From Terriglobia bacterium (lineage in GTDB: Bacteria > Acidobacteriota > Terriglobia > Terriglobales > Acidobacteriaceae): a stretch of 64,000 bases of DNA. Below, piece by piece: positions 28,286 through 38,980 of this stretch. How positions within the stretch are numbered: position 1 is the first letter of the stretch; each line of letters starts with the position of its first letter. The notes under the pieces were generated by a model. That model was not told where the DNA came from, ran no database searches, and saw nothing but the letters and a program-made list of their open reading frames with translations. The stretch is taken from assembly GCA_020073495.1 (NCBI GenBank), contig JAIQFD010000004.1, forward strand, positions 1 through 64,000, in the 5' to 3' direction. A program made the position numbers and the translations under genes.

Positions 28286-30025
28286 ATGACCGAAAGTGGC
28301 CAGAGGACGAGCGGGCCTTGGTGGAAAACCCCGCTGTTGCATCGCTTGGACAAGCTGCAACAACGTGAGGATCAGGTATTTCTGGTCCTAGCGCTGGTTA
28401 TAGGCGCCCTGACAGGCTTGGCGGTCGTCGCTTTCATCTTGCTGACGGAACGAATGGGGATACGGCTGTATCCGGCGGGCGGTGCTCCGTGGCGACGTCT
28501 GCTGTTCCCGATCGTGGGCTCCCTGAGTATCGGCTACCTCTTGTTCCGCTATTTTCCCGACGCCCGAGGCAGCGGAGTGCCGCAGACCAAGGCTGCTTTG
28601 TATGCACGCGAAGGACGCATCACGCTGCGCACCGTGCTGGGAAAGTTCTTTTGTACGTCCGCAACACTGGCTAGCGGAATCCCCCTCGGACGCGAAGGAC
28701 CTTCCGTTCAAGTTGGTGCGGGTATTGCTTCAGTGCTCGGACGTCTCTTGGGACTGCGTCCCGAAAAAGTAAAGGCGCTTCTGCCGGTCGGTGCAGCAGC
28801 AGCCATTGCGGCCGCGTTTAATACGCCTTTGGCGGCAGTATTGTTTGCGCTCGAAGAGATAGTGGGAGACCTTCATGCGCCGGTGCTTGGCTCGGTAGTG
28901 CTGGCCTCGGCTACTTCTTGGGGGGTGCTCCGCCTCCTGCTCGGCAACAGCCCTCTATTCAAAGTTCCGCAATACCAACTGGTCCATCCCGCGGAATTTG
29001 CCGTTTATGCTGTGCTCGGGGTAGCCGGAGGCCTGGTTTCGGTGGCCTTCACGAAACTTCTGCTAGGCATGCGGGAACGTTTTCTCCGCTTCCCGCAAAA
29101 TACACTCTGGTTTCAACCTTTGGCAGGCGGCTTGTTAGTCGGTTTGTTGGGATGGTTTGTGCCCCAGGTCTTGGGCGTGGGTTATGGATATGTCGGCTAC
29201 GCCTTGAATGGAACAATGGCGCTAAAACTGATGGCTCTGCTGGTGGTTCTCAAACTCATAACGGTGACTACGAGTTACGCTTCCGGCAATGCGGGCGGCA
29301 TCTTCGGCCCCGCCCTGTTCATCGGCGCCATGTTGGGAGGTTCTCTGGGGACCTTGGCACATCGTTTGTTACCCGTCTACACCGCGACCCCGGGTGCCTA
29401 CGCGCTAGTCGGGATGGGCGCGGTCTTCGCTGGTATCGTGCGCGCTCCTATGACCTCAGTGCTGATGATCTTCGAGATGACGCAGGACTATGAGGTTATC
29501 GTCCCACTGATGATTTCGAATCTGGTGAGCCTTTTCATTTCTTCACGGTTGCAGCGGCAGCCCATCTACGAAGCCCTGGCAGTACAGGATGGCATACACC
29601 TGCCTGGGGCGGGAACACGCCAACGACATGGTCAGCGTCAGGTAGTCCGAGTCATGCACACTGCGACCGAGTTCCTGCCAGCCGAGATCACGGCTCGGGA
29701 GGCTTTGGAACGGGTTCGCCCGAGTGAATTCCGAACGTGGCTGGTGACTGATCGACGAGGTGTAGTTGGCGTTATCAACCTCCCGACGCTCGAACGAAAG
29801 GTAGTGGAAGGTGCTGCCAAGCAGCTGGGTGAGCTGGTGGGTGCGGGTGCTTTTCCGCACGTCCACCCCGATCAAGGGCTTGATTTGGCACTTGAGCGCA
29901 TGGGAACAAACCAGATCGACATCTTGCCAGTAGTGAGCCGTGCGGATGTGCACAAACTAGAAGGCATTGTGACCCTGCGCGATGTCTTGGATTCATACGG
30001 TGTCAGCCGACCTGATCGGGCTTAG
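28286..30025 (+). CDS. clcB: ClC-family chloride/proton antiporter with C-terminal CBS pair
   Basis: 579 residues. The membrane core carries GSGVPQ (95-100), GREGP (135-139, gating Glu137) and GNAGGIFGPALFIGA; FALEEI supplies the internal glutamate found in proton-coupled antiporters. GMGAVFAGIVRAPMTS forms the second selectivity region. Two CBS domains occupy about residues 450-579. It is expected to exchange chloride for protons, for example in acid tolerance. The codon third positions look less GC-rich than in neighbouring genes, a hint of transfer. The symbol is by family, not proven orthology. Confidence 0.85.
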   Translation: MTESGQRTSGPWWKTPLLHRLDKLQQREDQVFLVLALVIGALTGLAVVAFILLTERMGIRLYPAGGAPWRRLLFPIVGSLSIGYLLFRYFPDARGSGVPQTKAALYAREGRITLRTVLGKFFCTSATLASGIPLGREGPSVQVGAGIASVLGRLLGLRPEKVKALLPVGAAAAIAAAFNTPLAAVLFALEEIVGDLHAPVLGSVVLASATSWGVLRLLLGNSPLFKVPQYQLVHPAEFAVYAVLGVAGGLVSVAFTKLLLGMRERFLRFPQNTLWFQPLAGGLLVGLLGWFVPQVLGVGYGYVGYALNGTMALKLMALLVVLKLITVTTSYASGNAGGIFGPALFIGAMLGGSLGTLAHRLLPVYTATPGAYALVGMGAVFAGIVRAPMTSVLMIFEMTQDYEVIVPLMISNLVSLFISSRLQRQPIYEALAVQDGIHLPGAGTRQRHGQRQVVRVMHTATEFLPAEITAREALERVRPSEFRTWLVTDRRGVVGVINLPTLERKVVEGAAKQLGELVGAGAFPHVHPDQGLDLALERMGTNQIDILPVVSRADVHKLEGIVTLRDVLDSYGVSRPDRA

Positions 30026-30394
30026 GCCTACCGGCCTACGGATGCCGAGGCTCACCTGTGTAGGCTGTCCCTGCGGGACAACTTGGTACGAACAGCACAG
30101 AGACGAGCAGCCTGCTAGAGACTCACCCCCGGCCGCCGGGTTCCAGATCGGAACCCCGCCGCTCGCAAAAAGGCCGGGTACATCGTGCCCCGAGGAAAAA
30201 ATAGAAGAACGCTCTCTGGGCCGCCATCCATGCGCCTGCGCAGGGGCCGGGGAGGGCGCGCGGCGCAGCTCTTAGTGACGGCTCTTACAGCCCCCTGTGA
30301 CATCCGTCACAGACAGGGGTTTGCACATGTGAATAATGCGCCGCACCAATCATTGGAGGTTGTGTCTCTCAAGACCTCCGTGTGCGAGGTGACC
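30026..30394. other. Gap between ClC and porin genes
   Basis: It holds a 7-bp hairpin at 30138-30156 (GGGTTCC, AGATC, GGAACCC) without a T-run, and the CRP-like promoter of the porin gene at 30296-30344. I see no gene in the first 250 bases. Confidence 0.5.
30296..30311 (+). promoter_or_regulatory. CRP-like site upstream of the porin gene
   Basis: TGTGA-CATCCG-TCACA has perfect 5-bp arms. A TAATGC or AATAAT -10 element starts 28-31 bp from its centre, and the predicted start leaves a leader of about 50 bases. The core GTGAATAATGCGCCG is nearly shared with the promoter at 38695-38710. Confidence 0.7.
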
Positions 30395-32461
30395 ATGCCC
30401 GTCCGTCCTCTCCTCTGGGTTGTGGGTGTTCTCTGTCTGGCCGTAATCATCGCCCCGGCCTTCGCTGCAGACAATCAACCGTCGGATCCGCTGATCCGGG
30501 TGCTTCAGTCCAAAGGAATCCTCACCCAGGCCGAGGCCGACACGATCGGCACCGTCGCCCCGGCCGATCAACGCGTCAAGCTGGCGCAGATCCTGCGCGA
30601 TAAGGGACTCATCACCTCGGCCGACTTTGAGGCCGTGAGCACGGCCGTGCCCGCGTACGAATCCGGGGAAGCCACGCTGCAATCGGCGTCGCTCGTCACT
30701 CGCGACTCGGCGCAGGCTAAGGCGCCTTCCGCGCCCAAGGCTCCGCCGGTGATCCCCGCCGTCGCCCCGGTCCGCGTGCTGCAACTCGAGCCCGCGAAGG
30801 TTGGCGGCCTGATCCCGGACATCAAGCTCGGCTCGGGCGCCAAGATGAAGATTTACGGGTTCTTTAAGTCCAGCGTCCAGTACGACACCTACTTGCCAAC
30901 CGGCAACGATGCGCCCCTGCCCGGTTTCTCCGGCGACACCGGACCCGACGGTTCAAAGGAGTTCCACCTGAAGGCGCGCGCCAGCCGTATCGGCGCCAAC
31001 TTCGAGTGGCCGGACATCCGGGAAGGCACTTCCATCACTGCCAGGGTGGAGGCCGACTGGGAAGGCAACTTCACCCGCGCCTTTAACCGCAACATCAGCG
31101 CGATCCGTTCCAACCAACTCAACCTGCGCTCGGCGTGGGCGCGGATTGATCACATGTTCAGTGACCAGACGTCCGGCTTCGTCCTCTTCGGCCAGGATTG
31201 GACTCCGTTCGGTTCTTCCATCCTTCCCAACTCGCTGGAGACGACGCTCCTGGGCGTCGGCTTCGGTTCGATGTACACGCGCGATATGCAGGTGCGCGTC
31301 GGCTTCCTGCATTCGTTCGCCGGAACCTCCATCAAGATCGGACCTGAGTTCGCCATCGTGCACCCGGGCTTTGGCGACACGCCCCCGTTCATCAACACGC
31401 AGACCGTGACGGTTCCGGCCTGTGCTGCGGTCCCTTGTCCCGCGACCGTCGTATCCGTCAGCACCGGGCCGGGGAACCTGGGCGATCAACTCGCGTACGC
31501 CGAGCGCCAGGGCGCCGATTCGGCCCGTCCGGAGGTCGAGGGACGCCTGGTCTTCCAGTTCCAGCTCGATCACGCCAAGGGCGTCGCTCCGGCGCAGATC
31601 ATTATCAGCGCCATGCAGGGGGCTCGCACGGTGATCCTCCCATTGGCTAACATCCCGTCCTGCACTGCTCCGGTAGGCACGGTGTTTGCCGGCACCACGA
31701 CACCACTCTGCAGCAAGGGCACAGCGGCTCCCGCCGTGAACACAAACCTCTTCAAGGATGCGTTCCCGACCGGTGCCACGGTGGACACCAGCCGGAACGG
31801 CTGGACTGCCGGCTTCCAGCTCCCGACACGTTACGTGACCTTTGTCACCAATTACTACAGGGGCACCGACCTGCGCTTCTTCTTCGCCGGACAGCTCCTG
31901 AAGGAATTCAACAACTTCACCACCCCCGGAATAACTGGGACGGGAGCGGCGGGCACAGCCAACACGATAGGTTGCCCGACCACCCCGGCTGGTTCTCCAG
32001 CTCCTTCGTATAACTGCGGCTTCTCGATCGACGGCGCATCGACGATTGCGTTCGCAGCGATTGCGCCGCCCGCCGGATCCTTACCCACCGCAATCCCAGC
32101 CGTCATGGCCGTTCCCCAGGGCGCAGTCCGCTCCCAGGGTGGCTTCGTCGAACTGGGCTTCCCGCTCTCCCGCATCTTCCAGGCGGATCCGACGGGACGC
32201 AATGCCGGGTGGACGCTCAATCTCCACTACGGTTTGGATTCGGTCAATGCCAAGGACGCTCGCAGGGGGAGCGGAACGGCTCAGAAGCAGTCCAGCTGGG
32301 GGTTCGCCAACCTGCAGTACAAACTCAACCAGTACGTGACCTTCGGCTACGAGCTGGGCCATTACCAGACGATCGACCTCGGTAAGACCTTGTTCGAAGG
32401 CGTAAACCACCACGTCGTGCACGATCTCCACTCGGAGTTCGCGACCATCTTCACCTTCTGA
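30395..32461 (+). CDS. DcaP-like outer-membrane porin
   Basis: 688 residues. The signal peptide ends PAFA (about 24). Two SHOCT-like helical repeats (VLQSKGILTQAEADTI and ILRDKGLITSADFEAV) lead into a linker, then a beta-barrel from about residue 145 starting KIYGFFKSSVQYDTYLP. LKARASRIGANFEWP and LFGQDWTPFGS are like the DcaP porin family, which admits anionic compounds such as dicarboxylates. The protein ends in an aromatic residue (IFTF), the usual barrel end signal. The start at 30395 follows GCGAGGTG. Confidence 0.8.
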   Translation: MPVRPLLWVVGVLCLAVIIAPAFAADNQPSDPLIRVLQSKGILTQAEADTIGTVAPADQRVKLAQILRDKGLITSADFEAVSTAVPAYESGEATLQSASLVTRDSAQAKAPSAPKAPPVIPAVAPVRVLQLEPAKVGGLIPDIKLGSGAKMKIYGFFKSSVQYDTYLPTGNDAPLPGFSGDTGPDGSKEFHLKARASRIGANFEWPDIREGTSITARVEADWEGNFTRAFNRNISAIRSNQLNLRSAWARIDHMFSDQTSGFVLFGQDWTPFGSSILPNSLETTLLGVGFGSMYTRDMQVRVGFLHSFAGTSIKIGPEFAIVHPGFGDTPPFINTQTVTVPACAAVPCPATVVSVSTGPGNLGDQLAYAERQGADSARPEVEGRLVFQFQLDHAKGVAPAQIIISAMQGARTVILPLANIPSCTAPVGTVFAGTTTPLCSKGTAAPAVNTNLFKDAFPTGATVDTSRNGWTAGFQLPTRYVTFVTNYYRGTDLRFFFAGQLLKEFNNFTTPGITGTGAAGTANTIGCPTTPAGSPAPSYNCGFSIDGASTIAFAAIAPPAGSLPTAIPAVMAVPQGAVRSQGGFVELGFPLSRIFQADPTGRNAGWTLNLHYGLDSVNAKDARRGSGTAQKQSSWGFANLQYKLNQYVTFGYELGHYQTIDLGKTLFEGVNHHVVHDLHSEFATIFTF

Positions 32462-32480
32462 CACAACTCCACAAACCAAC

Positions 32481-32503
32481 CGGGGCGGCCTCGTGCCGCC
32501 CCG
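32481..32503 (+). terminator. Hairpin terminator after the porin gene
   Basis: GGGGCGGC and GCCGCCCC make an 8-bp stem with a 5-base loop (9 bp with the closing C-G). Only a short T-rich tail (TTCTGCT) follows. Confidence 0.6.
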
Positions 32504-32614
32504 TTCTGCTGCATCCGGGTTGCACTTTTTCCCTGGCGGCGTATGATGTGGCCGCCTAATCAGGGGGGAGGCTCTTTACCATTCCCGCTCGAACTCCCAA
32601 AGGAGGGATTTCCC

Positions 32615-33952
32615 ATGGCAAAAAAGAAGACCGGCCGCTGGACACGACGGGACTTCGTGAAAACAGTGGGTACCGGCGCTCTGGTAGCCGGGGTCGGACC
32701 TGCATTCCTTTTTCCCGAACGAGCGCAGGCTCAGCAGAAGACCCTCAAGATCGGCCAGTGGAGCCACTTCGTCCCCGATTACGACAAGTGGTTCGATAAC
32801 GAGTTCACGAAGGCGTGGGGACAGAAGCACAACACCAACGTCGTCGTGGACCACATCAACCTCAACGAGCTGAAGACCCGCGCCACCGCCGAGGTTTCGG
32901 CCAAGAAGGGCCATGACCTGTTCATGTTCCTGTCGCCGCCCGCCGCCTTCGAGCAGCAGGTCATTGACATGTCCAACGTGTACAAAGAGGTGGAGAAGCA
33001 GCACGGCAAGAAGATCTCCCTGGCGGAGAAATCCACCTACAACCCCAAGACCAAGAAGTACTTCGCCTTCTCCGACTCCTATGTGCCCGATCCGGGCAAC
33101 TACTACAAGGAGTGGTGGGCGGAAGCGGGCTATCCCAATGGCCCCGACACCTACGACGACCTGCGCGCCGGCGCCAAGAAGATCCGCGACAAGAACGGAC
33201 ATCCCTGCGGCATCGGCCTGTCCCAGGAGCTCGACACCAGCATGGCCATGCGCGCCATTCTCTGGTCTTTCGGCGGCAAAGAGCAGGACGAGCAAGGCAA
33301 CGTAGCCATCAACTCCAAGGAGACTATCGAGGCCTTGAAGTTCATGAAGGCCCTCTTCCAGGAATCGGAGACTCCGGAGGTCTTCACCTGGGATCCTTCC
33401 AACAACAACCGCGCCATGCTGGCGGGCAAGACCTCGTTCGTGATGAACGCCATCTCCATCACCCGGCAGGCGGAGCGCGAGCACCAGGAGATCTCCAAGC
33501 ACATCATGATCTCCAAGGCGCTCAAGGGGCCGGCCAAGCGCCTGGCCGCCGAACACGTCATGGACTGCTACGTCATCTGGGAATTCGCCGAGAACAAGGA
33601 CGGCGCCCAGCAGTTCCTGATCGATTACATCGATTCCTTCAAGGACGCGTTCAACGCCAGCAAGTGGTACAACTTCCCCTGCTTCCCCAAGACCGTTCCC
33701 GATCTACAGAAGACCATCGTGAACGATCCGGCTGCCGAGCCGCCCGACAAGTACAAAGTGCTGGGCGACGTGCTCGACTGGGCCACCAACGTCGGCTATC
33801 CGGGCTACGCTAGCGCCGCCATCGACGAGGCCTTCACGACCTGGGTCATCCCGACCCACTTCGCCAAGGTCGCGCGCGGCGACGAGACTCCGGAAGAAGG
33901 CGCCAAGGCCTTGGAGACGGAGTACAAGCGTATCTGGGAGCGCTGGAAATAG
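32615..33952 (+). CDS. Tat-exported sugar-binding protein of the second ABC system
   Basis: 445 residues. Twin-arginine signal WTRRDFVKTVGTGALVAG, cleavage near RAQAQ. The mature part, starting KTLKIGQWSHFVPDYDKWF, is an extracellular solute-binding protein type 1. It is preceded by AAGGAGGG. It shares the overall plan of the binding protein at 19078 but is not a close copy. A strong terminator follows, so ATPase and permeases are transcribed separately. Confidence 0.9.
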   Translation: MAKKKTGRWTRRDFVKTVGTGALVAGVGPAFLFPERAQAQQKTLKIGQWSHFVPDYDKWFDNEFTKAWGQKHNTNVVVDHINLNELKTRATAEVSAKKGHDLFMFLSPPAAFEQQVIDMSNVYKEVEKQHGKKISLAEKSTYNPKTKKYFAFSDSYVPDPGNYYKEWWAEAGYPNGPDTYDDLRAGAKKIRDKNGHPCGIGLSQELDTSMAMRAILWSFGGKEQDEQGNVAINSKETIEALKFMKALFQESETPEVFTWDPSNNNRAMLAGKTSFVMNAISITRQAEREHQEISKHIMISKALKGPAKRLAAEHVMDCYVIWEFAENKDGAQQFLIDYIDSFKDAFNASKWYNFPCFPKTVPDLQKTIVNDPAAEPPDKYKVLGDVLDWATNVGYPGYASAAIDEAFTTWVIPTHFAKVARGDETPEEGAKALETEYKRIWERWK

Positions 33953-33972
33953 TCCGGCGCTGTTCCCCTTTC

Positions 33973-34006
33973 AGCCCTTCCGGCAGCGCCGGAAGGGCTT
34001 TCTCGT
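33973..34006 (+). terminator. Rho-independent terminator after the sugar-binding protein
   Basis: AGCCCTTCCGGC and GCCGGAAGGGCT form a perfect 12-bp stem with a 3-base loop, followed by TTCTCGTT. It separates the abundant binding protein from the transporter subunits. Confidence 0.8.
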
Positions 34007-34044
34007 TGCCCCTGACCGATTCGGGAGGCAGCCCGCGCACCCCA

Positions 34045-34060
34045 TGTGACAAGCGGCACT
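34045..34060 (+). promoter_or_regulatory. CRP-like site upstream of the sugar ABC ATPase
   Basis: TGTGA-CAAGCG-GCACT; the second arm is imperfect. TACACT at 34079-34084 is a possible -10, a few bases closer than in the other promoters. Confidence 0.45.
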
Positions 34061-34126
34061 GGGCGCAGTGCGTCGTGTTACACTCAGGCGTTTGTTGCTG
34101 GAACACCCACCGTATCCGAGGCAAGG

Positions 34127-35154
<1,028 letters not shown>

Positions 35155-35164
<10 letters not shown>

Positions 35165-36147
35165 ATCCTGCCGATCCCGCCACCAGGCCGGCGCAACGCC
35201 TGGCCCAGGAGGTGGGGGACATCCCGCCGCCTGCGCAGAAGCGCGGACGGAAGTCTTTTCGCACGCCGGCGGCGCGCGCCTATCGGCTTGGGATCGCCAT
35301 GTTCGCCCCGGCGGTCCTCTATATCGTGGCGCTCATCGGCGTACCCTTCGTGATGGCGTTCCTGTACGCCTTCGGCGACGTGAGGGTGGGCAGCGTCGGA
35401 TACCATTTCGTGGGGTTCGACAACTACCGGCATATCCTGCAGAGTCCCAGCTTCCGTAAAGCGCTGGGGAATTCGTTCATCTTCACCATCGTCTCCCAGG
35501 TCCTCGTCATCGTCGGTTCCACCATCCTGTCGCTGGTGCTCAAGGAGAAGTTCCGCGGGCGCGGGTTCGTGCGTTTCCTGGTGCTGCTTCCCTGGGTGGC
35601 GCCGATCTCGCTGGGCGCCATCGGCTGGAAGTGGATCCTGGATTCGCTTTACAGCGTGATCAACTGGGTGCTGGTCGCGATGCACATCTACAAACCGTAC
35701 GCCGCGCCCATGTGGCTGGGCGAGCCTGTGCTCGCCATGGCGTCGGTGATCCTGGTGCACACCTGGCGGCTGCTTCCCTTCTCCACCGTCATCCTGCTCG
35801 CCGGCCTCACCGCCATCCCCAAAGACATCCCCGAGGCCGCTGCGGTGGACGGCGCGGGCTTTTGGCGCACCCTCTTCCACATCACCCTGCCCATGATGCT
35901 GCCGATCGTGAACGTGGCCGTCCTGTTCGGCATCATCTTCACCTTTACGGACATGACCGTGGTCTACATCCTGACCGCAGGCGGGCCCTTTGATTCGACG
36001 CAGGTCTTGCCGTCGCTGGCGTTTTTCACCGGCATTCTGGGCGGTGACTTGGCCGCCGGGGCGGCGATCTCCTTGTTCCTGGTCCCGCTGCTGGTGCTGG
36101 TGGCCTGGGGCATGCTGCGCATGGCGCATCGCGCGGAGGTGGTGTGA
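35155..36147 (+). CDS. Carbohydrate ABC transporter permease, MalF type
   Basis: 330 residues with six spans after a hydrophilic N-terminus of about 42 residues. EAA loop IPEAAAVDGAGFWRTLFHIT. It overlaps the ATPase gene (ATGGCAGTGA), so translation is coupled. Confidence 0.92.
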
Positions 36148-36995
36148 TGGTCCGGGGCGCGGCGCGTTCCGTGTTCAACAGGATCGTCCACTGGGTCGTA
36201 GTGGTGGTGTTCACCGTCCTATTGGCGTTTCCCTTCTACTGGATGCTGATCACCACCTTCAAGCAATCCAGCGACCTCTATAACCTCGACAATAACCCGT
36301 TCATCTTCAATGCCAAGCCCACGCTCGAGAACCTGCGCCTGCTGTTCTTCGAGACCCAGTTCGCGCGCTGGCTGGGCAACACGGCCCTGGTAGGGGTGAT
36401 CGTGGTGGCCATCACGCTGGTGCTGGCCTTGCCGGCGGCGTACTCGCTGGCGCGGCTCACCGGCCGCTGGGGACAGCGCCTGGGCATCGCCATCTTCCTC
36501 ACCTACCTGGTACCGCCCACGCTGTTGTTCATCCCGCTGTCGCGCGTGGTCGCCATCCTCGGATTGCAGGACACCATCTGGTCGGTGGTCGTGGTCTATC
36601 CCAGTTTCACCGTGCCCTTCTCCATCTGGCTGCTGATGGGCTTCTTCAAGTCCATCCCCAAAGAGCTCGAAGACGCGGCCATGGTGGATGGGCTGAGCCG
36701 CTTCCAGGCCTTCTACAAGCTGGTGATCCCCATCTCACTGTCGGGAATCCTGACGGTGGTGATCTTCACCTTCACGCTGGTGACGCAGGAGTTCGTGTAC
36801 GCGCTGACCTTCATTTCGACCGAGGCGCATCAGATGCTGGGCGTGGGCGTGCCCACGTTCCTGATCCGCGGCGATGTGTATTTCTGGGGGTCGCTGATGG
36901 CGGGCTGCCTGATCGCCAGCGTGCCCATCGCGCTGCTCTACAACCTGTTCCTAGACCGCTTCATCGCCGGCTTCACCGTCGGCGCTGTGAAATAA
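36147..36995 (+). CDS. Carbohydrate ABC transporter permease, MalG type
   Basis: 282 residues with six spans; EAA loop KELEDAAMVDGLSRFQAF; C-terminal end FIAGFTVGAVK. The ATG at 36147 overlaps the previous stop (TGATG); a GTG at 36144 is an alternative start. Last gene of the second sugar ABC operon. Confidence 0.92.
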   Translation: MVRGAARSVFNRIVHWVVVVVFTVLLAFPFYWMLITTFKQSSDLYNLDNNPFIFNAKPTLENLRLLFFETQFARWLGNTALVGVIVVAITLVLALPAAYSLARLTGRWGQRLGIAIFLTYLVPPTLLFIPLSRVVAILGLQDTIWSVVVVYPSFTVPFSIWLLMGFFKSIPKELEDAAMVDGLSRFQAFYKLVIPISLSGILTVVIFTFTLVTQEFVYALTFISTEAHQMLGVGVPTFLIRGDVYFWGSLMAGCLIASVPIALLYNLFLDRFIAGFTVGAVK

Positions 36996-37006
36996 AATCT
37001 GCGGAA

Positions 37007-37034
37007 GTAGAGACGCCCGTAATGGCGTCTCTAC
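37007..37034. terminator. Bidirectional hairpin between convergent genes
   Basis: GTAGAGACGCC and GGCGTCTCTAC form a perfect 11-bp stem with a 6-base loop between the permease and mmsA-type genes. It has the look of a dispersed repeat reused as a terminator. Confidence 0.6.
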
Positions 37035-37047
37035 CGCTACTCTCGGC

Positions 37048-38547
37048 TCAGCTTGGCCAGCGCTCGATGACGACGCGCGTCTCCGTATAGAACTTCACCG
37101 CGTCCTTGCCGGTGGCGTGCAGGTCTCCGAAGAACGACGCCTTCCATCCGGCGAAGGGGAAGAACGCCATGGGCGCGGCCACACCGACGTTCACGCCTAC
37201 CATGCCTGCTTCCACCTGGGTGCGGAACTGCCGTGCGGCCGCGCCGCTGCGCGTGAAGATGCTGGACGCATTGCCGAACTTCGAGCGGTTCACCACCTTC
37301 AGCGCTTCGTCCAGGGTCTTGACGCGCACCACCGCCAGCAGCGGCCCGAAGATCTCCTCCTGCGCGATGGCGGACTCCGGCCGCACGTGATCGAAGATGG
37401 TCGGGCCGATGAAGAACCCTCCCGGCACGGCGCTCGCCTTGCGACCGTCCAGCACCAGCTTGGCGCCGTCGCTCAATCCCTTGTCGATGTAGCTGAGGAC
37501 GCGTTTGCAGGTGTCGGTGCGGATGACCGGGCCCATCGCCGAGTCTGCCAGCAGCGGGTCGCCGACGCGCATCGCGCCGGCTGCCTGCGTGAGCTCCTGG
37601 ACCAGGCGGTCGCCGATGTCCCCGACGGCCACCGCCACGCTGCCTGCCAGGCACCGCTGCCCCGCCCCGCCAAAGGCCGAATTGATGATCGCCTTCAGGC
37701 TCGAGGGCAGGTCGGCGTCGGGCATGACGATCAGGTGGTTCTTCGCCCCTGCCATCGCCTGCACCCGCTTGCCGTGCTGTCCCGCCGCCTGATAAATGTG
37801 GCGCGCCACCGGCTCCGAGCCCACGAAGGAGATGGCTCGCACCGCGGGATGCGCGATCAGCGCGTCCGAGGTCTCGCGAGCGCCGTGTACCAGATTGAAG
37901 ACACCCGCGGGCAGCCCCGCCTCCTGCAGCAATTCTCCCAGCCGCACGGCCGTCATCGGGGTTCGCTCCGACGGTTTCAGCACAAATGTGTTGCCGGCGG
38001 CGATGGCGATGGGGAACATCCACAGCGGGATCATCGCCGGGAAATTGAAGGGGCAGATGCCCGCCACCACGCCCAGCGGCACGCGCACCGTGTAGCTGTC
38101 CACTTCGCGGGCGATCGACTCCAGCCCTTCGCCCATCATCAGCGTGGGCATGCCGCAGGCGAAGTCCACCACCTCGATGCCGCGCCGCACCTCGCCCCGC
38201 GCCTCTTCCAGGATCTTGCCGTTCTCCCGGCTCACCATGCGGCCCAGCTCGTCGAAATGCTGCTCCAGGAGCTGCTTGTAGCGGAACAGGAATTGCACCC
38301 GGTCGGTGACTGGGGTGGCTTTCCATTGCGGGAAGGCGCGCTCGGCGCTGGCCACCGCCGCGTCCACCTCGCCCGCGGAGCAAAACGGGACCCGGCACAG
38401 GACGGTGCCGCGCGCGGGCTCGAAAACAGGCTGGGCGTCGGGGGCAGTGGAGGGGCGCCAGCCTCCACCAATGAGTATGGGCAGGATCGGCGCCTGCGCG
38501 GCGTCCTGCAGCGGCATTTCGGCGACGGGTTTCATCGTCTCGGGCAT
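37048..38547 (-). CDS. mmsA: CoA-acylating methylmalonate-semialdehyde dehydrogenase
   Basis: 499 residues, aldehyde dehydrogenase fold. The PFNFP motif (166-170), GSEPVARHIY, MAGAKNH and the catalytic Cys299 in FGGAGQRCLAGS mark the acylating MMSA/IolA class, which turns methylmalonate or malonate semialdehyde into propionyl- or acetyl-CoA using NAD. It links valine, beta-alanine or inositol breakdown to central metabolism; none of those pathways is otherwise in the window. The start at 38547 has GGAGGA upstream. Confidence 0.92.
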   Translation of the reverse strand: MPETMKPVAEMPLQDAAQAPILPILIGGGWRPSTAPDAQPVFEPARGTVLCRVPFCSAGEVDAAVASAERAFPQWKATPVTDRVQFLFRYKQLLEQHFDELGRMVSRENGKILEEARGEVRRGIEVVDFACGMPTLMMGEGLESIAREVDSYTVRVPLGVVAGICPFNFPAMIPLWMFPIAIAAGNTFVLKPSERTPMTAVRLGELLQEAGLPAGVFNLVHGARETSDALIAHPAVRAISFVGSEPVARHIYQAAGQHGKRVQAMAGAKNHLIVMPDADLPSSLKAIINSAFGGAGQRCLAGSVAVAVGDIGDRLVQELTQAAGAMRVGDPLLADSAMGPVIRTDTCKRVLSYIDKGLSDGAKLVLDGRKASAVPGGFFIGPTIFDHVRPESAIAQEEIFGPLLAVVRVKTLDEALKVVNRSKFGNASSIFTRSGAAARQFRTQVEAGMVGVNVGVAAPMAFFPFAGWKASFFGDLHATGKDAVKFYTETRVVIERWPS

Positions 38548-38980
38548 GGTTCCTCCGTGGGAGGAACATGATACCCCCGCTGGCGCCTCCCAGTGCACCG
38601 CCGGCGGTGCGTTCCCAAACGGGAACCCGAACACAGGAGCGTGCATGCGTCACGCGGCTGTGTGACCGCTGTCACTGCACGGCGGACCTCTCAAGTGAAG
38701 AATGCGCCGAATAATCGCCGGGTACTTGCTGTCCGTCCTATGCTGGGCCTCGGGGCACGGCGCGGGCGGGTCGGCGGGAGACTCGCGGTGAGCCCGCAGC
38801 AGGATCCGATGGGATCGGCTGCGCGATGAAGGATCTGGCGTGACTGGCCAACCACCCGTCATCCCAGGGAGTGGTGTGAAGAGTAACGGCACTGGGCCAA
38901 TCCCGAACCTGCGGCCCCTGAGTCTGGATGGGAACTGACGCAGGCCTCAGATAACGAACTACCGACAGGAGAGTCATACT
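38548..38980. other. Long intergenic region with the leader of the OFA-family transporter
   Basis: It contains the CRP-like site at 38661 and a -10-like AGAATG at 38699, which would leave a leader of about 270 bases before the transporter at 38981. The leader has CCGAT/ATCGG and other short inverted repeats but no convincing ORF. It could fold into a regulatory structure; none was recognised. Confidence 0.4.
38661..38676 (+). promoter_or_regulatory. CRP-like site upstream of the OFA-family transporter
   Basis: TGTGA-CCGCTG-TCACT. AGAATG starts 30.5 bp from the centre. The -10 region GTGAAGAATGCGCCG matches that of the porin promoter in all but one of 15 bases. Confidence 0.65.

Noticed and set aside
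37117-38571. 484-codon frame opposite mmsA
   Set aside because: His/Arg-rich shadow; the aldehyde dehydrogenase frame contains all catalytic motifs.
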